From: Aliiglaciecola sp. M165
GTDB taxonomy: Bacteria > Pseudomonadota > Gammaproteobacteria > Enterobacterales > Alteromonadaceae
NCBI RefSeq assembly: GCF_007197995.1
Contig: NZ_VKKH01000002.1
Span: 682,001-746,000, forward strand
DNA: 64,000 bases
Direction of reading: 5' to 3'
Both the position numbers and the translations under genes were made by a program. Position 1 is the stretch's first letter, and every line of letters begins with the position of its first letter. This document shows positions 9,344 through 17,577 of this stretch, in pieces. The notes beneath the pieces are model-generated. The model was not told the origin of the DNA and did no database searches. It saw only the letters and a program-made list of their open reading frames with translations.

Positions 9344-11302
9344 CTATTTTAGATGCTTCGCCAAAAATCCTGCGACTTTTTCAAAATACTCGGTACGATT
9401 TTTTTCATCATAAAAGCCATGACCTTCAGAACCACGAATAAAAGTTTCGTATTGCTTGCCGTTGGCATCCATCGCTTCCATTAGTTTCTCTGCATGAACA
9501 AATGGAGCACGCTCGTCTCGTTCACCATGAGCGATTAAAAATGGTCCTTTAACTTGCTCAATAAAATTAACTGGAGATTGTGAGCGTAATACTTCTTTAT
9601 CGGTGCCAAGTTCGTCTTCCAGAAATGCTATTCCGGTGAAAATCCTTGGAATATCGCCTTCCTCGAACAACATTTCCAAATCATAGATCCCAGCATTTGC
9701 AACGGCGCATTTAAACAAGTTTGGCGCCATGGCTGAAGACATAGCTGCCGAATAGCCACCAAAGCTAGCTCCCATAATACATACTTTGTTTTGATCAATT
9801 CCGCCTTGCTGAATCACCCATTTAGTGCCCTCGATGATATCTTTTTGGACACGATCACCCCATTGCTGAATAGAGCCATCCAAGTGCTGATTACCATATC
9901 CCGTAGAGCCTCTGAAGTTTAGTCGAACAACTGCATAACCTTGTGCAGCCAACATTTGAACTTCACGATTAAATGACCAGTAGTCGCGCGCTGCAGGTCC
10001 ACCGTGAACAAGGGTAATAAGTGGAACATTGATTGAAGGATCTATGGTTGCAGGATACGTTACATAACCATTGATTACCTGCCCATCAGAGGCGTTAAAA
10101 GCAAACGGAATTGATTCAGAAAGCTTATTTTGCGGCACATGAGTAAAGTTGCTGAATAACAATTTAAACTGATTGGCCTTTTTATCGTAGAGATAAAAGC
10201 CACCCGCAGATCTGTCATTGTGGGCGTATACCGTCCAAAGATTTCCATCAGCACTGCTACTCGTGATGGTAACGCGGTAGCCTCTAAAGCTGTTTACTAA
10301 GAATTCATATACCTTGGCTTCATCAGAACTTTTGTCGAATACCACGTAGTTTGGATAATCTGGATCAGTCCGAAAAGCGTAAATTTGCGTTCCGTCATAG
10401 CTAAACTCAACGTTTGCGATATCGACTTTTTCGTCGCGGTAAATAAGCTGTTTTTCACCACTTTCGAGATGCATTTTATAAAGACCTTCCTTGTCATGAT
10501 CCTTATCGTCAATTAAATACAGGTACTCCCCTTTTGCATCTAAAACTAGCGGGTTGTATCCCCGACCAAAATTTTCGCGAGGTATTTCAGCCCAATCGTT
10601 TTTTTCCTCTAAATATCGAAATGCACGTTTTTGATTTTGATTGTCAAAACCGACAGCTAATTTTACATTGCCTTGTTTGTCGGTAACAAAATCGGTAAAC
10701 GCAGCCGGGCCACCAGCAATGATCCCTCCTAAACGGCCATTGTTAACATTTAGCTTGTGCAACGTTGGTACACGAGAACCATCTCTTGACCAAGGAAATG
10801 AAGCAATCTGAATATAGTCTTCTTCATCATCTAAACGATTTACAACGACCGCAAATCCCCTAGTGCTCTCCTTTTTATTCATTTTGTTCCCAAGCCCTTG
10901 CTCACCCGCTCGGAAACCATAAATGATTTCACCTCTTTTACCGTTGTAGTCAATAGCAAAAAGCTCACCTGTTGGCACAGGCTGATCTTGCCATGGCAAA
11001 TAATAATTAATGCCGATGACTAAGCGCTCATTGTTAACCCAAAAGAAATCGCCGACTTCTTGTTTTTTACCAAAATCTGCACCGCCAACTGAAGAAAAGT
11101 CTGACGATTTAACAACTGCCAGTTTACGTTTTCCGTCGTCATTAATAACTAATGCGATATGTTTTCCATCTGGAGAGATTTGCGCGTCATGATATTGATA
11201 ATCTTTGGCAAAATCTGCAGGAGACATGGCCTGCGATATCGAACTAAATAAAACAAAGGTTACGCACAGAATCTGCGCAGCGAGAGGTTTTATATACTGC
11301 AT
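9344..11302 (-). CDS. Secreted prolyl oligopeptidase family (S9) peptidase
   Basis: A 652-residue serine peptidase of the S9 family, acting in the periplasm or outside (signal peptide ending SSISQA). Residues about 25-390 form the beta-propeller, with WD40-like segments such as SPDGKHIALV and SYDGTQIYAF. The C-terminal alpha/beta hydrolase domain carries the nucleophile in GASFGGYS, the aspartate in HGERDERAPF and the histidine in GSEGHGF. The LVHGGPAARDYW oxyanion segment precedes it. Such enzymes release dipeptides or short peptides from protein food. It stands alone between the rph operon and yicC. Confidence 0.92.
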   Translation of the reverse strand: MQYIKPLAAQILCVTFVLFSSISQAMSPADFAKDYQYHDAQISPDGKHIALVINDDGKRKLAVVKSSDFSSVGGADFGKKQEVGDFFWVNNERLVIGINYYLPWQDQPVPTGELFAIDYNGKRGEIIYGFRAGEQGLGNKMNKKESTRGFAVVVNRLDDEEDYIQIASFPWSRDGSRVPTLHKLNVNNGRLGGIIAGGPAAFTDFVTDKQGNVKLAVGFDNQNQKRAFRYLEEKNDWAEIPRENFGRGYNPLVLDAKGEYLYLIDDKDHDKEGLYKMHLESGEKQLIYRDEKVDIANVEFSYDGTQIYAFRTDPDYPNYVVFDKSSDEAKVYEFLVNSFRGYRVTITSSSADGNLWTVYAHNDRSAGGFYLYDKKANQFKLLFSNFTHVPQNKLSESIPFAFNASDGQVINGYVTYPATIDPSINVPLITLVHGGPAARDYWSFNREVQMLAAQGYAVVRLNFRGSTGYGNQHLDGSIQQWGDRVQKDIIEGTKWVIQQGGIDQNKVCIMGASFGGYSAAMSSAMAPNLFKCAVANAGIYDLEMLFEEGDIPRIFTGIAFLEDELGTDKEVLRSQSPVNFIEQVKGPFLIAHGERDERAPFVHAEKLMEAMDANGKQYETFIRGSEGHGFYDEKNRTEYFEKVAGFLAKHLK

Positions 11303-11572
11303 AAAGAAATCCTTTTAATACTGCATCCAAATGAGAGAGCTCAATTGGAAAATTTTTTATTGTTCTTATATTTTTTAATCATAAATTCTTCAACAACTTT
11401 GCCAAATGTAACAAAGTGTTTCAGATTGATGGTAACAAAACTTGGCACGGGTTCAAGTGTTAACAAGGGTTACATGATGATTTTCCGCAAAAGCACTGCG
11501 CTTTTACCCCGTTTACGAGTAATATAGCTAACGAATTGTTTAAACGTTTATTCACACTGTTGAGGATTTTCC

Positions 11573-12436
11573 ATGATTTACAGCATGACTGCTTTTGCCC
11601 GCAAAGAGATCACCGCCCAATGGGGAACCGCAGTGTGGGAAATTCGCTCCGTCAATCAACGTTTTTTAGAGACCTATTTTCGTTTGCCTGAACAGTTTCG
11701 CTCTCTTGAGCCTATGTTACGTGACCGCTTCAGAAAAAAGCTTCAACGAGGCAAAGTTGAATGCTCATTGCGCTATACCCCAAACGATGGTGCCGTGGGC
11801 AAATTAAGCCTCAATGAAGCCCTTGCCAAACAATTAATGAATGCCGCAGATTGGGTCCAATCCCACGGTCAATCGAGCGGTGTTAATCCTGTTGATATTC
11901 TGCGCTGGCCCGGTGTTATTGCCTCTGAAGAAGCAGACATGGATGCCATTCAAACGGACATCATGCAAGCACTAAACGAAGGTCTCGAAGACTTTATCCA
12001 AGCAAGAGCCGATGAAGGCGCCAACATGCGAGGCATGATTGAGCAGCGCCTAGACGGCATCGAAGAACAAGTTAAAATTGTTGCAACCAGAATGCCTGAA
12101 ATCGTTATCTGGCAAAGAGACAAGATCACCAGTCGCTTTGAAGAAGCTAAAATAGAACTCGACGAAGGTCGCCTCGAACAAGAAATGATCATGCTAGCGC
12201 AAAAAATCGACGTAGCCGAAGAACTCGATCGTCTCAATTCACATATTGGCGAAACCCGCAACATCCTCAAAAAAGGTGGCGCCTGCGGCCGCCGACTCGA
12301 CTTCATGATGCAAGAATTCAACCGCGAATCAAACACCCTCGGCTCAAAATCAATTCACACCGACATCACCCAATCTGCTGTCGAGCTGAAAGTGCTAATA
12401 GAGCAAATGCGGGAACAAATTCAGAATATTGAATAA
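11573..12436 (+). CDS. yicC: YicC family endoribonuclease
   Basis: A 287-residue protein of the YicC family: MIYSMTAFARKE at the N-terminus, EIRSVNQRFLETYFRLPE, and the conserved C-terminus GGACGRRLDFMMQEFNRE ending in LKVLIEQMREQIQNIE. YicC proteins are metal-dependent endoribonucleases that can cleave small RNAs such as RyhB in E. coli. Normally yicC lies next to rph; here the S9 peptidase gene lies between them. It is the last conserved gene before the accessory island. Confidence 0.95.
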   Translation: MIYSMTAFARKEITAQWGTAVWEIRSVNQRFLETYFRLPEQFRSLEPMLRDRFRKKLQRGKVECSLRYTPNDGAVGKLSLNEALAKQLMNAADWVQSHGQSSGVNPVDILRWPGVIASEEADMDAIQTDIMQALNEGLEDFIQARADEGANMRGMIEQRLDGIEEQVKIVATRMPEIVIWQRDKITSRFEEAKIELDEGRLEQEMIMLAQKIDVAEELDRLNSHIGETRNILKKGGACGRRLDFMMQEFNRESNTLGSKSIHTDITQSAVELKVLIEQMREQIQNIE

Positions 12437-12905
12437 GGGTTTCAAAGTCTTCTGCGTTCTCTCCTCGTTAGTTTTGGTTAACATACCCCTAGCAAGGCGT
12501 CACGGATAAATAGACCGTTACAAATAAGATTATGTACTCGACGTTATTCTGCAAAAATTTGTTGATTAATGAATACCTCAGTACCAGGAGATGGTGCGAG
12601 TTTTATATCCTGTACAAATTTCGTTGGGCTGGCTGAGAGTTTTTCGTAATTTTGCACTTCCACAAAGTCTTGTTCAAGGAGCCAAGCAATTTTGATTATG
12701 GTTAGTATTGTCTAGAATGCTTTATGCGAATTCACCACTTTTTCTCGCGTACCCCAAAATAGAAGCAAAACAAAGGACTAGAAGTTTCCGATATGTCGCT
12801 GTTACCATTTAGAATAGTAGGTAGCTATTGAGAGTTTAAAGTTTAACGATGGTCAGGTATTCCGCGAAATCTAGGTAAAACACTGTTATACATCAAAGGA
12901 AAATT
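12437..12905. other. Gene-poor left boundary of the accessory island
   Basis: A 469-bp stretch between yicC and the first small secreted-protein gene. It holds a probable gene remnant on the - strand (12544-12711) and no integrase. A GTTATAC sequence just before the first gene (about 12886-12892) could be a worn recombination core, but no partner arm is visible. Confidence 0.5.
12544..12711 (-). pseudogene. C-terminal remnant of an unknown gene
   Basis: An open frame of 55 codons plus stop without a usable start codon. The translation includes IKIAWLLEQDFVEVQ and KFVQDIKLAPSPGTEVF, which looks like real protein rather than random frame, but I do not recognise the family. An upstream stop at 12712-12714 and lack of ATG/GTG/TTG suggest a gene cut off when the island formed. 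Confidence 0.35.
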
Positions 12906-13262
12906 ATGAGAGTCATTGTTTATTTATCTGTCTTTTTATTGACTACTGTATCTGCATACTCAGACGCAGCGTTTAGATGTACTGGAAAAATTACCGAAAT
13001 CCATTTAAGGCATTCAGGTGGAGTGTCTATCCGTTCAGAAGGCATGTGGGGTGGAAGCTCTGTTGGTAGGGATATATGCAATGTTTCTTCGGAGTGGAAT
13101 GGAGTTGCCCTAGAAACCTGTAAAATTTGGTTGTCTACAGCTTTGGCGGCAAAGGCGAGAGATATTGAGTTATCAATTCAATATACAAATGACGATTATA
13201 ATTGCGAAACAATGCCGACTTGGACAAACGCCATCAAACCTCACGCAATTATTAGCAAATGA
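12906..13262 (+). CDS. Small secreted protein, array member 1
   Basis: 118 residues with a signal peptide (VIVYLSVFLLTTVSAYSDA). It is the first member of the paralogous family that fills the island. The family plan is: signal peptide, an xIxxI strand, a glycine-rich turn, a first cysteine, a helix rich in Leu/Ala followed by Lys/Arg-x-Val/Ile strand, and a second cysteine near the end. Here the helix-strand is CKIWLSTALAAKARDIELSI, and four cysteines are present instead of the usual two. AAAGGAAAATT precedes the ATG. An attC-like site follows at once. The function of the family is unknown; a periplasmic or extracellular ligand-binding role is only a guess. Confidence 0.75.
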   Translation: MRVIVYLSVFLLTTVSAYSDAAFRCTGKITEIHLRHSGGVSIRSEGMWGGSSVGRDICNVSSEWNGVALETCKIWLSTALAAKARDIELSIQYTNDDYNCETMPTWTNAIKPHAIISK

Positions 13263-13263
13263 T

Positions 13264-13361
13264 GTATAACAAACCAATCAACCGGACAAATACTCGCTGG
13301 CTTGGGCTAATTCCAAGCTAGTATAGCCAGCAAGTATTTGCTTTTCATTGGGGGCATTGAG
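13264..13361 (+). repeat. attC-like site 1
   Basis: About 98 bp. Left arm GTATAAC...CAAATACTCGCTGGC and right arm GCCAGCAAGTATTTG...GGCATTGAG are complementary with a few mismatches. The right core has decayed (CATTGAG instead of GTTAGRY). It begins within two bases of the preceding stop codon, as is typical for integron cassettes. Confidence 0.7.
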
Positions 13362-13389
13362 TAATCATAAACTGTAGTGGAGAATATGG

Positions 13390-13713
13390 ATGAAAAAAAT
13401 ATTGGCTTTGATAGGAGTAATTATTGCCTTTCCGGCGTCAGCCGACCCATGGTCCGGTAAAACGAAAATTAGATGGTTATATCCTTCAACCGGCGGGTAC
13501 GCATTTAGTACGCAAGACTATCAAAACACAGAGCTTAGCTCTTGTGACTCCGGAACAAGGTTTCTCATTTCCATAGATCACCCCAATTATAATGCAATGG
13601 TAAGTTCGTTAATTATGGCATTTGCTTCAGACAAAGAGGTGAACATCAACATTGATGGGGAGAAAGGGAAATCATGCAGTCCCACTATCAATAGAATGTT
13701 TGTATACAAATAA
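13390..13713 (+). CDS. Small secreted protein, array member 2
   Basis: 107 residues; signal peptide ends FPASA before DPWSG. It keeps the two cysteines (SSCDSG and KSCSPT) and the helix-strand core MVSSLIMAFASDKEVNINI. GGAG lies seven bases before the ATG. Its 3' attC site has been largely lost; only the right half remains (13726-13760), so this cassette can no longer be excised alone. Confidence 0.75.
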   Translation: MKKILALIGVIIAFPASADPWSGKTKIRWLYPSTGGYAFSTQDYQNTELSSCDSGTRFLISIDHPNYNAMVSSLIMAFASDKEVNINIDGEKGKSCSPTINRMFVYK

Positions 13714-13725
13714 AGTCCTTATATC

Positions 13726-13760
13726 AAAAAGCATTTGCCACTTTTTAGGGCGGGGCTGAT
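13726..13760 (+). repeat. Right half of a decayed attC-like site
   Basis: AAGCATTTGCC followed by TTTTTAGGGCGGGGCTGAT matches the right arms of the neighbouring sites (AGCATTTG.CG, then TAGGGGCGTTA), but no left arm precedes it. Confidence 0.55.
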
Positions 13761-13813
13761 TTCAAAAAGGTTAATTTGAGTTAAAATAGTTATCCAAGAT
13801 AAAGGAGTAGTAA

Positions 13814-14128
13814 ATGAAAAAGGTTTTTTTGTTAGTTTTATTCAGTTTGTATTCAACGGCTAACCTCGCAGCTTCGCATTATCTCAGTGGCAATATAAAA
13901 AACATCGCAACATCAGGCTCAGCATTGTCAATAATGCTTCATAATGGGGTGCCTGATAACTGTCAGGGAGTTCCGTTTGGTTGGATGAGGATAAAAAAAG
14001 ATGATACGCCTATGGTTTCCATGGCACTGGCAATGTGGCTTGCTGGTAAACACAAGGTTACTGTGTATACAAAAATGGAAAGCGGTGTTTGTTACATCTA
14101 TTCACTCGACCCTACATTTGATCAATAG
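13814..14128 (+). CDS. Small secreted protein, array member 3
   Basis: 104 residues; signal peptide ends ANLAA before SHYLSG. Family features: GNIKNIATSGSALSIML strand-turn-strand, first cysteine in DNCQGV, core MALAMWLAGKHKVTVY, second cysteine in GVCYIY. AAAGGAG lies six bases before the ATG. It differs widely from its neighbours in sequence while keeping the same plan. Confidence 0.75.
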   Translation: MKKVFLLVLFSLYSTANLAASHYLSGNIKNIATSGSALSIMLHNGVPDNCQGVPFGWMRIKKDDTPMVSMALAMWLAGKHKVTVYTKMESGVCYIYSLDPTFDQ

Positions 14129-14145
14129 GCCGATTAAGGTTAGAA

Positions 14146-14241
14146 ACCTAACAGTCCATTCATCTGAACCCATACTCACTGGCTGGTGCTCGTGCGTCGC
14201 ACCTGTATACAACAAGTTTGTGCCGTTTTTTAAGGGCATTC
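14146..14241 (+). repeat. attC-like site 3
   Basis: About 96 bp. Left core ACCTAAC, then CATTCATCTGAACCC; the centre CTGGTGC...GCACC forms a stem; right arm ACAAGTTTGTGCCG...AAGGGCATTC. The right core is degenerate (GCATTC for GCGTTA). Confidence 0.65.
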
Positions 14242-14263
14242 TTTCCTGCATAAGGAGATAATT

Positions 14264-14626
14264 ATGAAACGTTATTTTGATATCCTATTAGTAGCTTTTT
14301 TTCTATTTACTAGTACTGCACATGCGAATTTTGGAGCAACAAAAGTTACACCTAATTTAAAAGCTGGCAGATTGTACGTGGGAAAAAACCTAACTTATCT
14401 TACGTTTTCCAGTCCTCTTGAGGGGTGCAATATTGGTGGATATGCCGCTACTGATTGGCCAGCAGCTAATGGTGGTAGTGTAGACTCAGATAAAACCGAT
14501 CAGTTAATTTCAGTGTTCTTATTTGCTAAAGCACAAAATGCCTCTTTTGAAGTTAGGTATCGAGTTAATCAAAGCGGAAATGGTGGTTGGAATAGTTGTG
14601 CAATTGATAACATCTATCTCAATTAA
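14264..14626 (+). CDS. Small secreted protein, array member 4
   Basis: 120 residues; signal peptide ends STAHA before NFGAT. It carries the first cysteine in EGCNIG, a longer middle loop with GGSVDSDKTDQ, the core LISVFLFAKAQNASFEVRY, and the second cysteine in NSCAID before a terminal NIYLN strand. TAAGGAGATAATT precedes the ATG. Confidence 0.75.
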   Translation: MKRYFDILLVAFFLFTSTAHANFGATKVTPNLKAGRLYVGKNLTYLTFSSPLEGCNIGGYAATDWPAANGGSVDSDKTDQLISVFLFAKAQNASFEVRYRVNQSGNGGWNSCAIDNIYLN

Positions 14627-14632
14627 ACCAAC

Positions 14633-14730
14633 GGATAGCAATCCAATCAACCAGACACAAACTCGCTGGCTGGGTTCGCTTCGTTCTTGGTATAGTCAAC
14701 AAATAATTGCCGTAAATTAGGGGCGTTAGC
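14633..14730 (+). repeat. attC-like site 4
   Basis: About 98 bp. Left arm GGATAGCAATCCAATCAACC, CTCGCTGGC; centre GGGTTCGCTTCGTTCTTGG; right arm TAATTGCCGTAAATTAGG and a good right core GCGTTAGC. Confidence 0.72.
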
Positions 14731-14740
14731 TTTATTTCAA

Positions 14741-15085
14741 ATGGAGAAGAAATTGAAATTTGTTTTGTTACTGTTAACTATGTGCTCAAGCTATTCAATG
14801 GCTAGCGGTTGGTTAACAAATGATGGAAGCGCAATAATTACATCTATTTCATCAGAAAATGGCGTAGTAACAGTTCGTTTTAACGCGAATGATATTGCCG
14901 ACCCAGATCAGTGTGAACAAGCTAATGCGTTTGTATTGGTAGACGACACCAAAAACGGCGATAGACAGTTCAGTATTTTGTTAGCCGCTAAATCAAGCAA
15001 AACGCCAATTAAAGTTTATGTAAATGGGTGCTATGAAGGTTGGGGTCAAAAATGGCCGAGGCTTTGGTCGGTTATTTCTTCATGA
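14741..15085 (+). CDS. Small secreted protein, array member 5
   Basis: 114 residues from the ATG at 14741. A TTG at 14753 has a GGAGAA site four bases before it and gives a more ordinary signal peptide (KFVLLLLTMCSSYSMA), so the true start may be TTG, as in member 9. Cysteines in DQCEQA and NGCYEG; core FSILLAAKSSKTPIKVYV. The stop is followed directly by an attC-like site. Confidence 0.75.
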   Translation: MEKKLKFVLLLLTMCSSYSMASGWLTNDGSAIITSISSENGVVTVRFNANDIADPDQCEQANAFVLVDDTKNGDRQFSILLAAKSSKTPIKVYVNGCYEGWGQKWPRLWSVISS

Positions 15086-15183
15086 TGCCAACAAACCGTT
15101 CAACTGGACAAATACTCACTGCCAAAGGCTCTTAACTTGCAATAATAACCAACAAGTTTGAGCCGTTTATTAGGGGCGTTATA
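15086..15183 (+). repeat. attC-like site 5
   Basis: About 98 bp. Left core TGCCAAC then AAACCGTTCAACTGGAC; right arm AACAAGTTTGAGCCG, TTTATTAGGGGCGTTAT. Left core starts one base after the stop codon. Confidence 0.72.
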
Positions 15184-15198
15184 TTTTTAAGGATAATA

Positions 15199-15513
15199 AT
15201 GAAAATTATACTTTTTTTATCACTACTTTTTTCTTTCCACGTATATGCAAGCTACTCACAAGATTCAGGCATTGTTTCTCAAGTGTATGTGAATCCTAAT
15301 GGTTCAATTGCCCTAAAATTAGAAAGTGGCTTTCCAAACGCGCTGAGCTCAAACCAATGTGAAAACAATAATGGGTGGGCAGGTTTAAGCGCTTCAGACC
15401 CAGTTGTTAAATCGGTTATAATTGCTGCTAAGACTTCTGGTCAAACTTTGAAAGTAACTATTGAAGGTTGCGAAGGTCGTTGGTTCAAAATAAAAGACCT
15501 GTATTTACAGTAA
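15199..15513 (+). CDS. Small secreted protein, array member 6
   Basis: 104 residues; signal peptide ends HVYA before SYSQD. It is the cleanest example of the family plan: GIVSQVYVNPNGSIALKLE, cysteine in NQCENN, core VIIAAKTSGQTLKVTIEGC with the second cysteine at its end, then IKDLYLQ. AAGGATAATA precedes the ATG. Confidence 0.78.
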   Translation: MKIILFLSLLFSFHVYASYSQDSGIVSQVYVNPNGSIALKLESGFPNALSSNQCENNNGWAGLSASDPVVKSVIIAAKTSGQTLKVTIEGCEGRWFKIKDLYLQ

Positions 15514-15516
15514 TAA

Positions 15517-15629
15517 ATATAACAAATCATTCAACCGAACCCATTCTCGTTGTGAAGCAGTCACTGGCTTTGGTTCGTGCCACGCTAATTTTAACCAGCA
15601 GACATTTGCCGTTTAATAGGGACGTTAGC
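15517..15629 (+). repeat. attC-like site 6
   Basis: About 113 bp. Left core ATATAAC then AAATCATTCAACCGAACCC; centre GCTTTGGTTCGTGCC; right arm CAGCAGACATTTGCCG, TTTAATAGGGACGTTAGC. Confidence 0.72.
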
Positions 15630-15664
15630 TTTCACCAGGTTGTACAAAAAAGGAAATTTTAACA

Positions 15665-16033
15665 GTGCAAAAATTCAAATTAATTCTAATCCTCACTTTG
15701 GTGTTTTCCCCACAAGCATTTGCTTGGAAATATATGACTGGGAAAGTAGAGGTTTTTTATGTCAATACATATGGTAACTACTCGTCAAGTTATCTGAATG
15801 GAGGATTTTGCTTTAAAATCGCTGGGTATGATCACTACTTAAAAATAGCTTATGCAGAAACCGGAGAGCAGCGTCAGAATTTGGAGTTAGTTCAATCTAT
15901 GGTAATGGCGGCGAGTATGGCAGATAGGCGAGTAAAGGCAACTTATGTAGATTGGGGTAATGACACGTCTTGCAGAGAGAATGGTGCCCAAAAGCCCGCC
16001 AAATGGTTAGAAAACCTTCAAATGCTTAATTAA
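15665..16033 (+). CDS. Small secreted protein, array member 7, GTG start
   Basis: 122 residues from a GTG at 15665, placed by AAAGGAAATTTTAACA before it. Signal peptide ends PQAFA before WKYMTG. The glycine-turn region is replaced by an aromatic-rich stretch (FYVNTYGNYSSSYLNGG). Cysteines in GFCFKI and TSCREN; core MVMAASMADRRVKATY. Confidence 0.73.
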   Translation: MQKFKLILILTLVFSPQAFAWKYMTGKVEVFYVNTYGNYSSSYLNGGFCFKIAGYDHYLKIAYAETGEQRQNLELVQSMVMAASMADRRVKATYVDWGNDTSCRENGAQKPAKWLENLQMLN

Positions 16034-16047
16034 TATGATGAGAGCTA

Positions 16048-16154
16048 ATATAACACTCTACCGGACCCATTCTCTTTGTTAAGCAACCGCTGGCTTGATT
16101 CGTGCCTTGCTAGTTATAGCCAGAAGATTTGGGCCGTATAATAGAAGTCGTAAC
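16048..16154 (+). repeat. attC-like site 7
   Basis: About 107 bp. Left core ATATAAC, then ACTCTACCGGACCC; centre CTGGCTTGATTCGTGCC; right arm AGCCAGAAGATTTGGGCCG, TATAATAGAAGTCGTAAC. The right core is weak. Confidence 0.62.
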
Positions 16155-16173
16155 CGTTAAAAAAAGGATGTAC

Positions 16174-16503
16174 ATGATAAAGTTGATTTTATTTATAGTT
16201 TCTATGGCTTTTACTTGCGTTACATTGGCTTCAGAAATCAGTGGAACCAAAGTAACTCGAACAATGATGGATGCTACTTATGGTCTTGTTTTGTTTGTGC
16301 AGGTTGAAGGTTCACCGGACAGAACCAATTGTCACTCTAATTCGATGTGGGATTATGTTCTAGCGACCGACTCTGAATTGGGTAAGCAGATGCTATCAAA
16401 ATTAATGGCGGCACACGCCAGCAATAGAACTGTCAAAATAAAGGGCAACGATACATGCCCAGTTGGCTCTACAGAGGCAATGACTAGGTTGGAAATATAT
16501 TAA
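16174..16503 (+). CDS. Small secreted protein, array member 8
   Basis: 109 residues from the ATG at 16174, chosen because AAGGA lies seven bases upstream and it opens a standard signal peptide (MIKLILFIVSMAFTCVTLA). An earlier in-frame ATG at 16129 falls inside the preceding attC-like site. Cysteines in TNCHSN and DTCPVG; core MLSKLMAAHASNRTVKI, then a terminal MTRLEIY strand. Confidence 0.78.
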   Translation: MIKLILFIVSMAFTCVTLASEISGTKVTRTMMDATYGLVLFVQVEGSPDRTNCHSNSMWDYVLATDSELGKQMLSKLMAAHASNRTVKIKGNDTCPVGSTEAMTRLEIY

Positions 16504-16504
16504 C

Positions 16505-16601
16505 GGCTAACAAACCAATCAACGGCACAAATTATAACTGGCTGTGCTCGCTTCGCTCTCAGTGTAGCCAGCAAGTCTGGACCGTTGAATAGGAGAGTTA
16601 T
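16505..16601 (+). repeat. attC-like site 8
   Basis: About 97 bp. Left core GGCTAAC, AAACCAATCAACGGCAC; centre CTGTGCTCGCTTCGCTCTCAG; right arm AGCCAGCAAGTCTGGACCG, TGAATAGGAGAGTTAT. Left core begins right after the stop. Confidence 0.72.
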
Positions 16602-16647
16602 GTTCACCACAACTAGCACTTCGGATAAATTTATAAAGGAACTTAAA

Positions 16648-16971
16648 TTGAAAAATCTTCTTATTGTTTTAATCTCAACACTAATGTTTTCTGCTTTTTC
16701 AAATGCAGCCACCACTTCTCGAACGGGTAAGATTACTGATGTTAAAATGTTTAATACAGTTTTTGTCATATATTTGAATGAGGTAGAGCCGGCATGTGGC
16801 AAAAATCACAGACGTGTCGCAATTGAAAGTGATCACCCTCTTTTTTCTGCGGTGGTTTCATCCGCTCTTACTGCCAAGACAACAGGAACTTTAGTTGAGA
16901 TTGGATATAAGGATAGTTGTTTGTCGAATGGGGCGGCTTGGGATTTTCAGCATTTATGGTTAAAGCCGTAA
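16648..16971 (+). CDS. Small secreted protein, array member 9, TTG start
   Basis: 107 residues from a TTG at 16648. AAAGGA sits seven bases before it and the reading frame then opens a signal peptide directly (KNLLIVLISTLMFSAFSNA). An in-frame ATG at 16600 would add a polar 16-residue leader and overlaps the previous attC-like site. Cysteines in PACGKN and DSCLSN; core VVSSALTAKTTGTLVEI. Confidence 0.75.
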   Translation: MKNLLIVLISTLMFSAFSNAATTSRTGKITDVKMFNTVFVIYLNEVEPACGKNHRRVAIESDHPLFSAVVSSALTAKTTGTLVEIGYKDSCLSNGAAWDFQHLWLKP

Positions 16972-17083
16972 ATATAACAATCCATTCAACCGAGCTCGTA
17001 CTTGTTATGGAGCAATCGCTGGCTTGGCTTATTCTGCGCCAGCGTAGCCAACAAGCATTTGTCGTGTATCAAGGGCGTTAGGC
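16972..17083 (+). repeat. attC-like site 9
   Basis: About 112 bp. Left core ATATAAC, AATCCATTCAACCGAGC; centre CGCTGGCTTGG...GCCAGCG; right arm AGCCAACAAGCATTTGTCG, AAGGGCGTTAGGC. This is the best right core of the array (GTTAGGC). Confidence 0.75.
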
Positions 17084-17102
17084 GCAAACATAAGGAAATT
17101 TT

Positions 17103-17423
17103 ATGAAATTTAGGATTTTATTTATCACTTGTTTTTTGTTTCTTCAGTTCGAATTATCTGCAGCAGAAGATGTTCTTAACAAACAAGTTTCAAACGTTTA
17201 CCAACTAGACTCCGACGCTACAACTTTCGAAATGCGTATAGAAGGGCCTAATTCATGCGGTGGTGTATATTGGAGAGTAAAAAGTCCAAATGAAGCGGTT
17301 GCAAACAGAAAGTTTTCACTAGTCTTGACCGCGTTGACAACCAAGTCGCCTTTATCTTTTCACGATATCGGTGTTTGCGAAGGTGATAGGTCAATCGTTT
17401 CATGGATTAGGCTAAGCAATTGA
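17103..17423 (+). CDS. Small secreted protein, array member 10
   Basis: 106 residues; signal peptide ends FELSA before AEDVL. Cysteines in NSCGGV and GVCEGD; core FSLVLTALTTKSPLSF, terminal SWIRLSN strand. TAAGGAAATTTT precedes the ATG. Instead of an attC-like site, the tail of another family member follows at once (17423-17566), so the two cassettes have been fused by a deletion. Confidence 0.76.
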   Translation: MKFRILFITCFLFLQFELSAAEDVLNKQVSNVYQLDSDATTFEMRIEGPNSCGGVYWRVKSPNEAVANRKFSLVLTALTTKSPLSFHDIGVCEGDRSIVSWIRLSN

Positions 17424-17566
17424 TTGCGTCTAAAGGAAAAGATGATATCTCCAGTAATGTGTTATCGGCTTTAATGGCAGGGAGAGATGTTAAAATTTAT
17501 TATAATGAAAACATTACATCAGGCTGTGGTGATAAACCAAGGATTAAATTTATTCAAATATATTAA
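17423..17566 (+). pseudogene. C-terminal remnant of another array member
   Basis: 47 codons plus stop, in a different frame from the gene it abuts and with no start codon. The translation IASKGKDDISSNVLSALMAG then RDVKIYYNENITSGCGD and a terminal IKFIQIY is the family's helix, strand, second cysteine and last strand. The 5' part and the attC site of the upstream cassette are missing. The cassette's own attC-like site follows. Confidence 0.75.
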
Positions 17567-17577
17567 TTTGAACAGAT

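Noticed and set aside
12437-12905. Search for an integron integrase or attI site in front of the cassette array
   Set aside because: No tyrosine-recombinase frame on either strand here; only a possible worn GTTATAC core just before the first gene.
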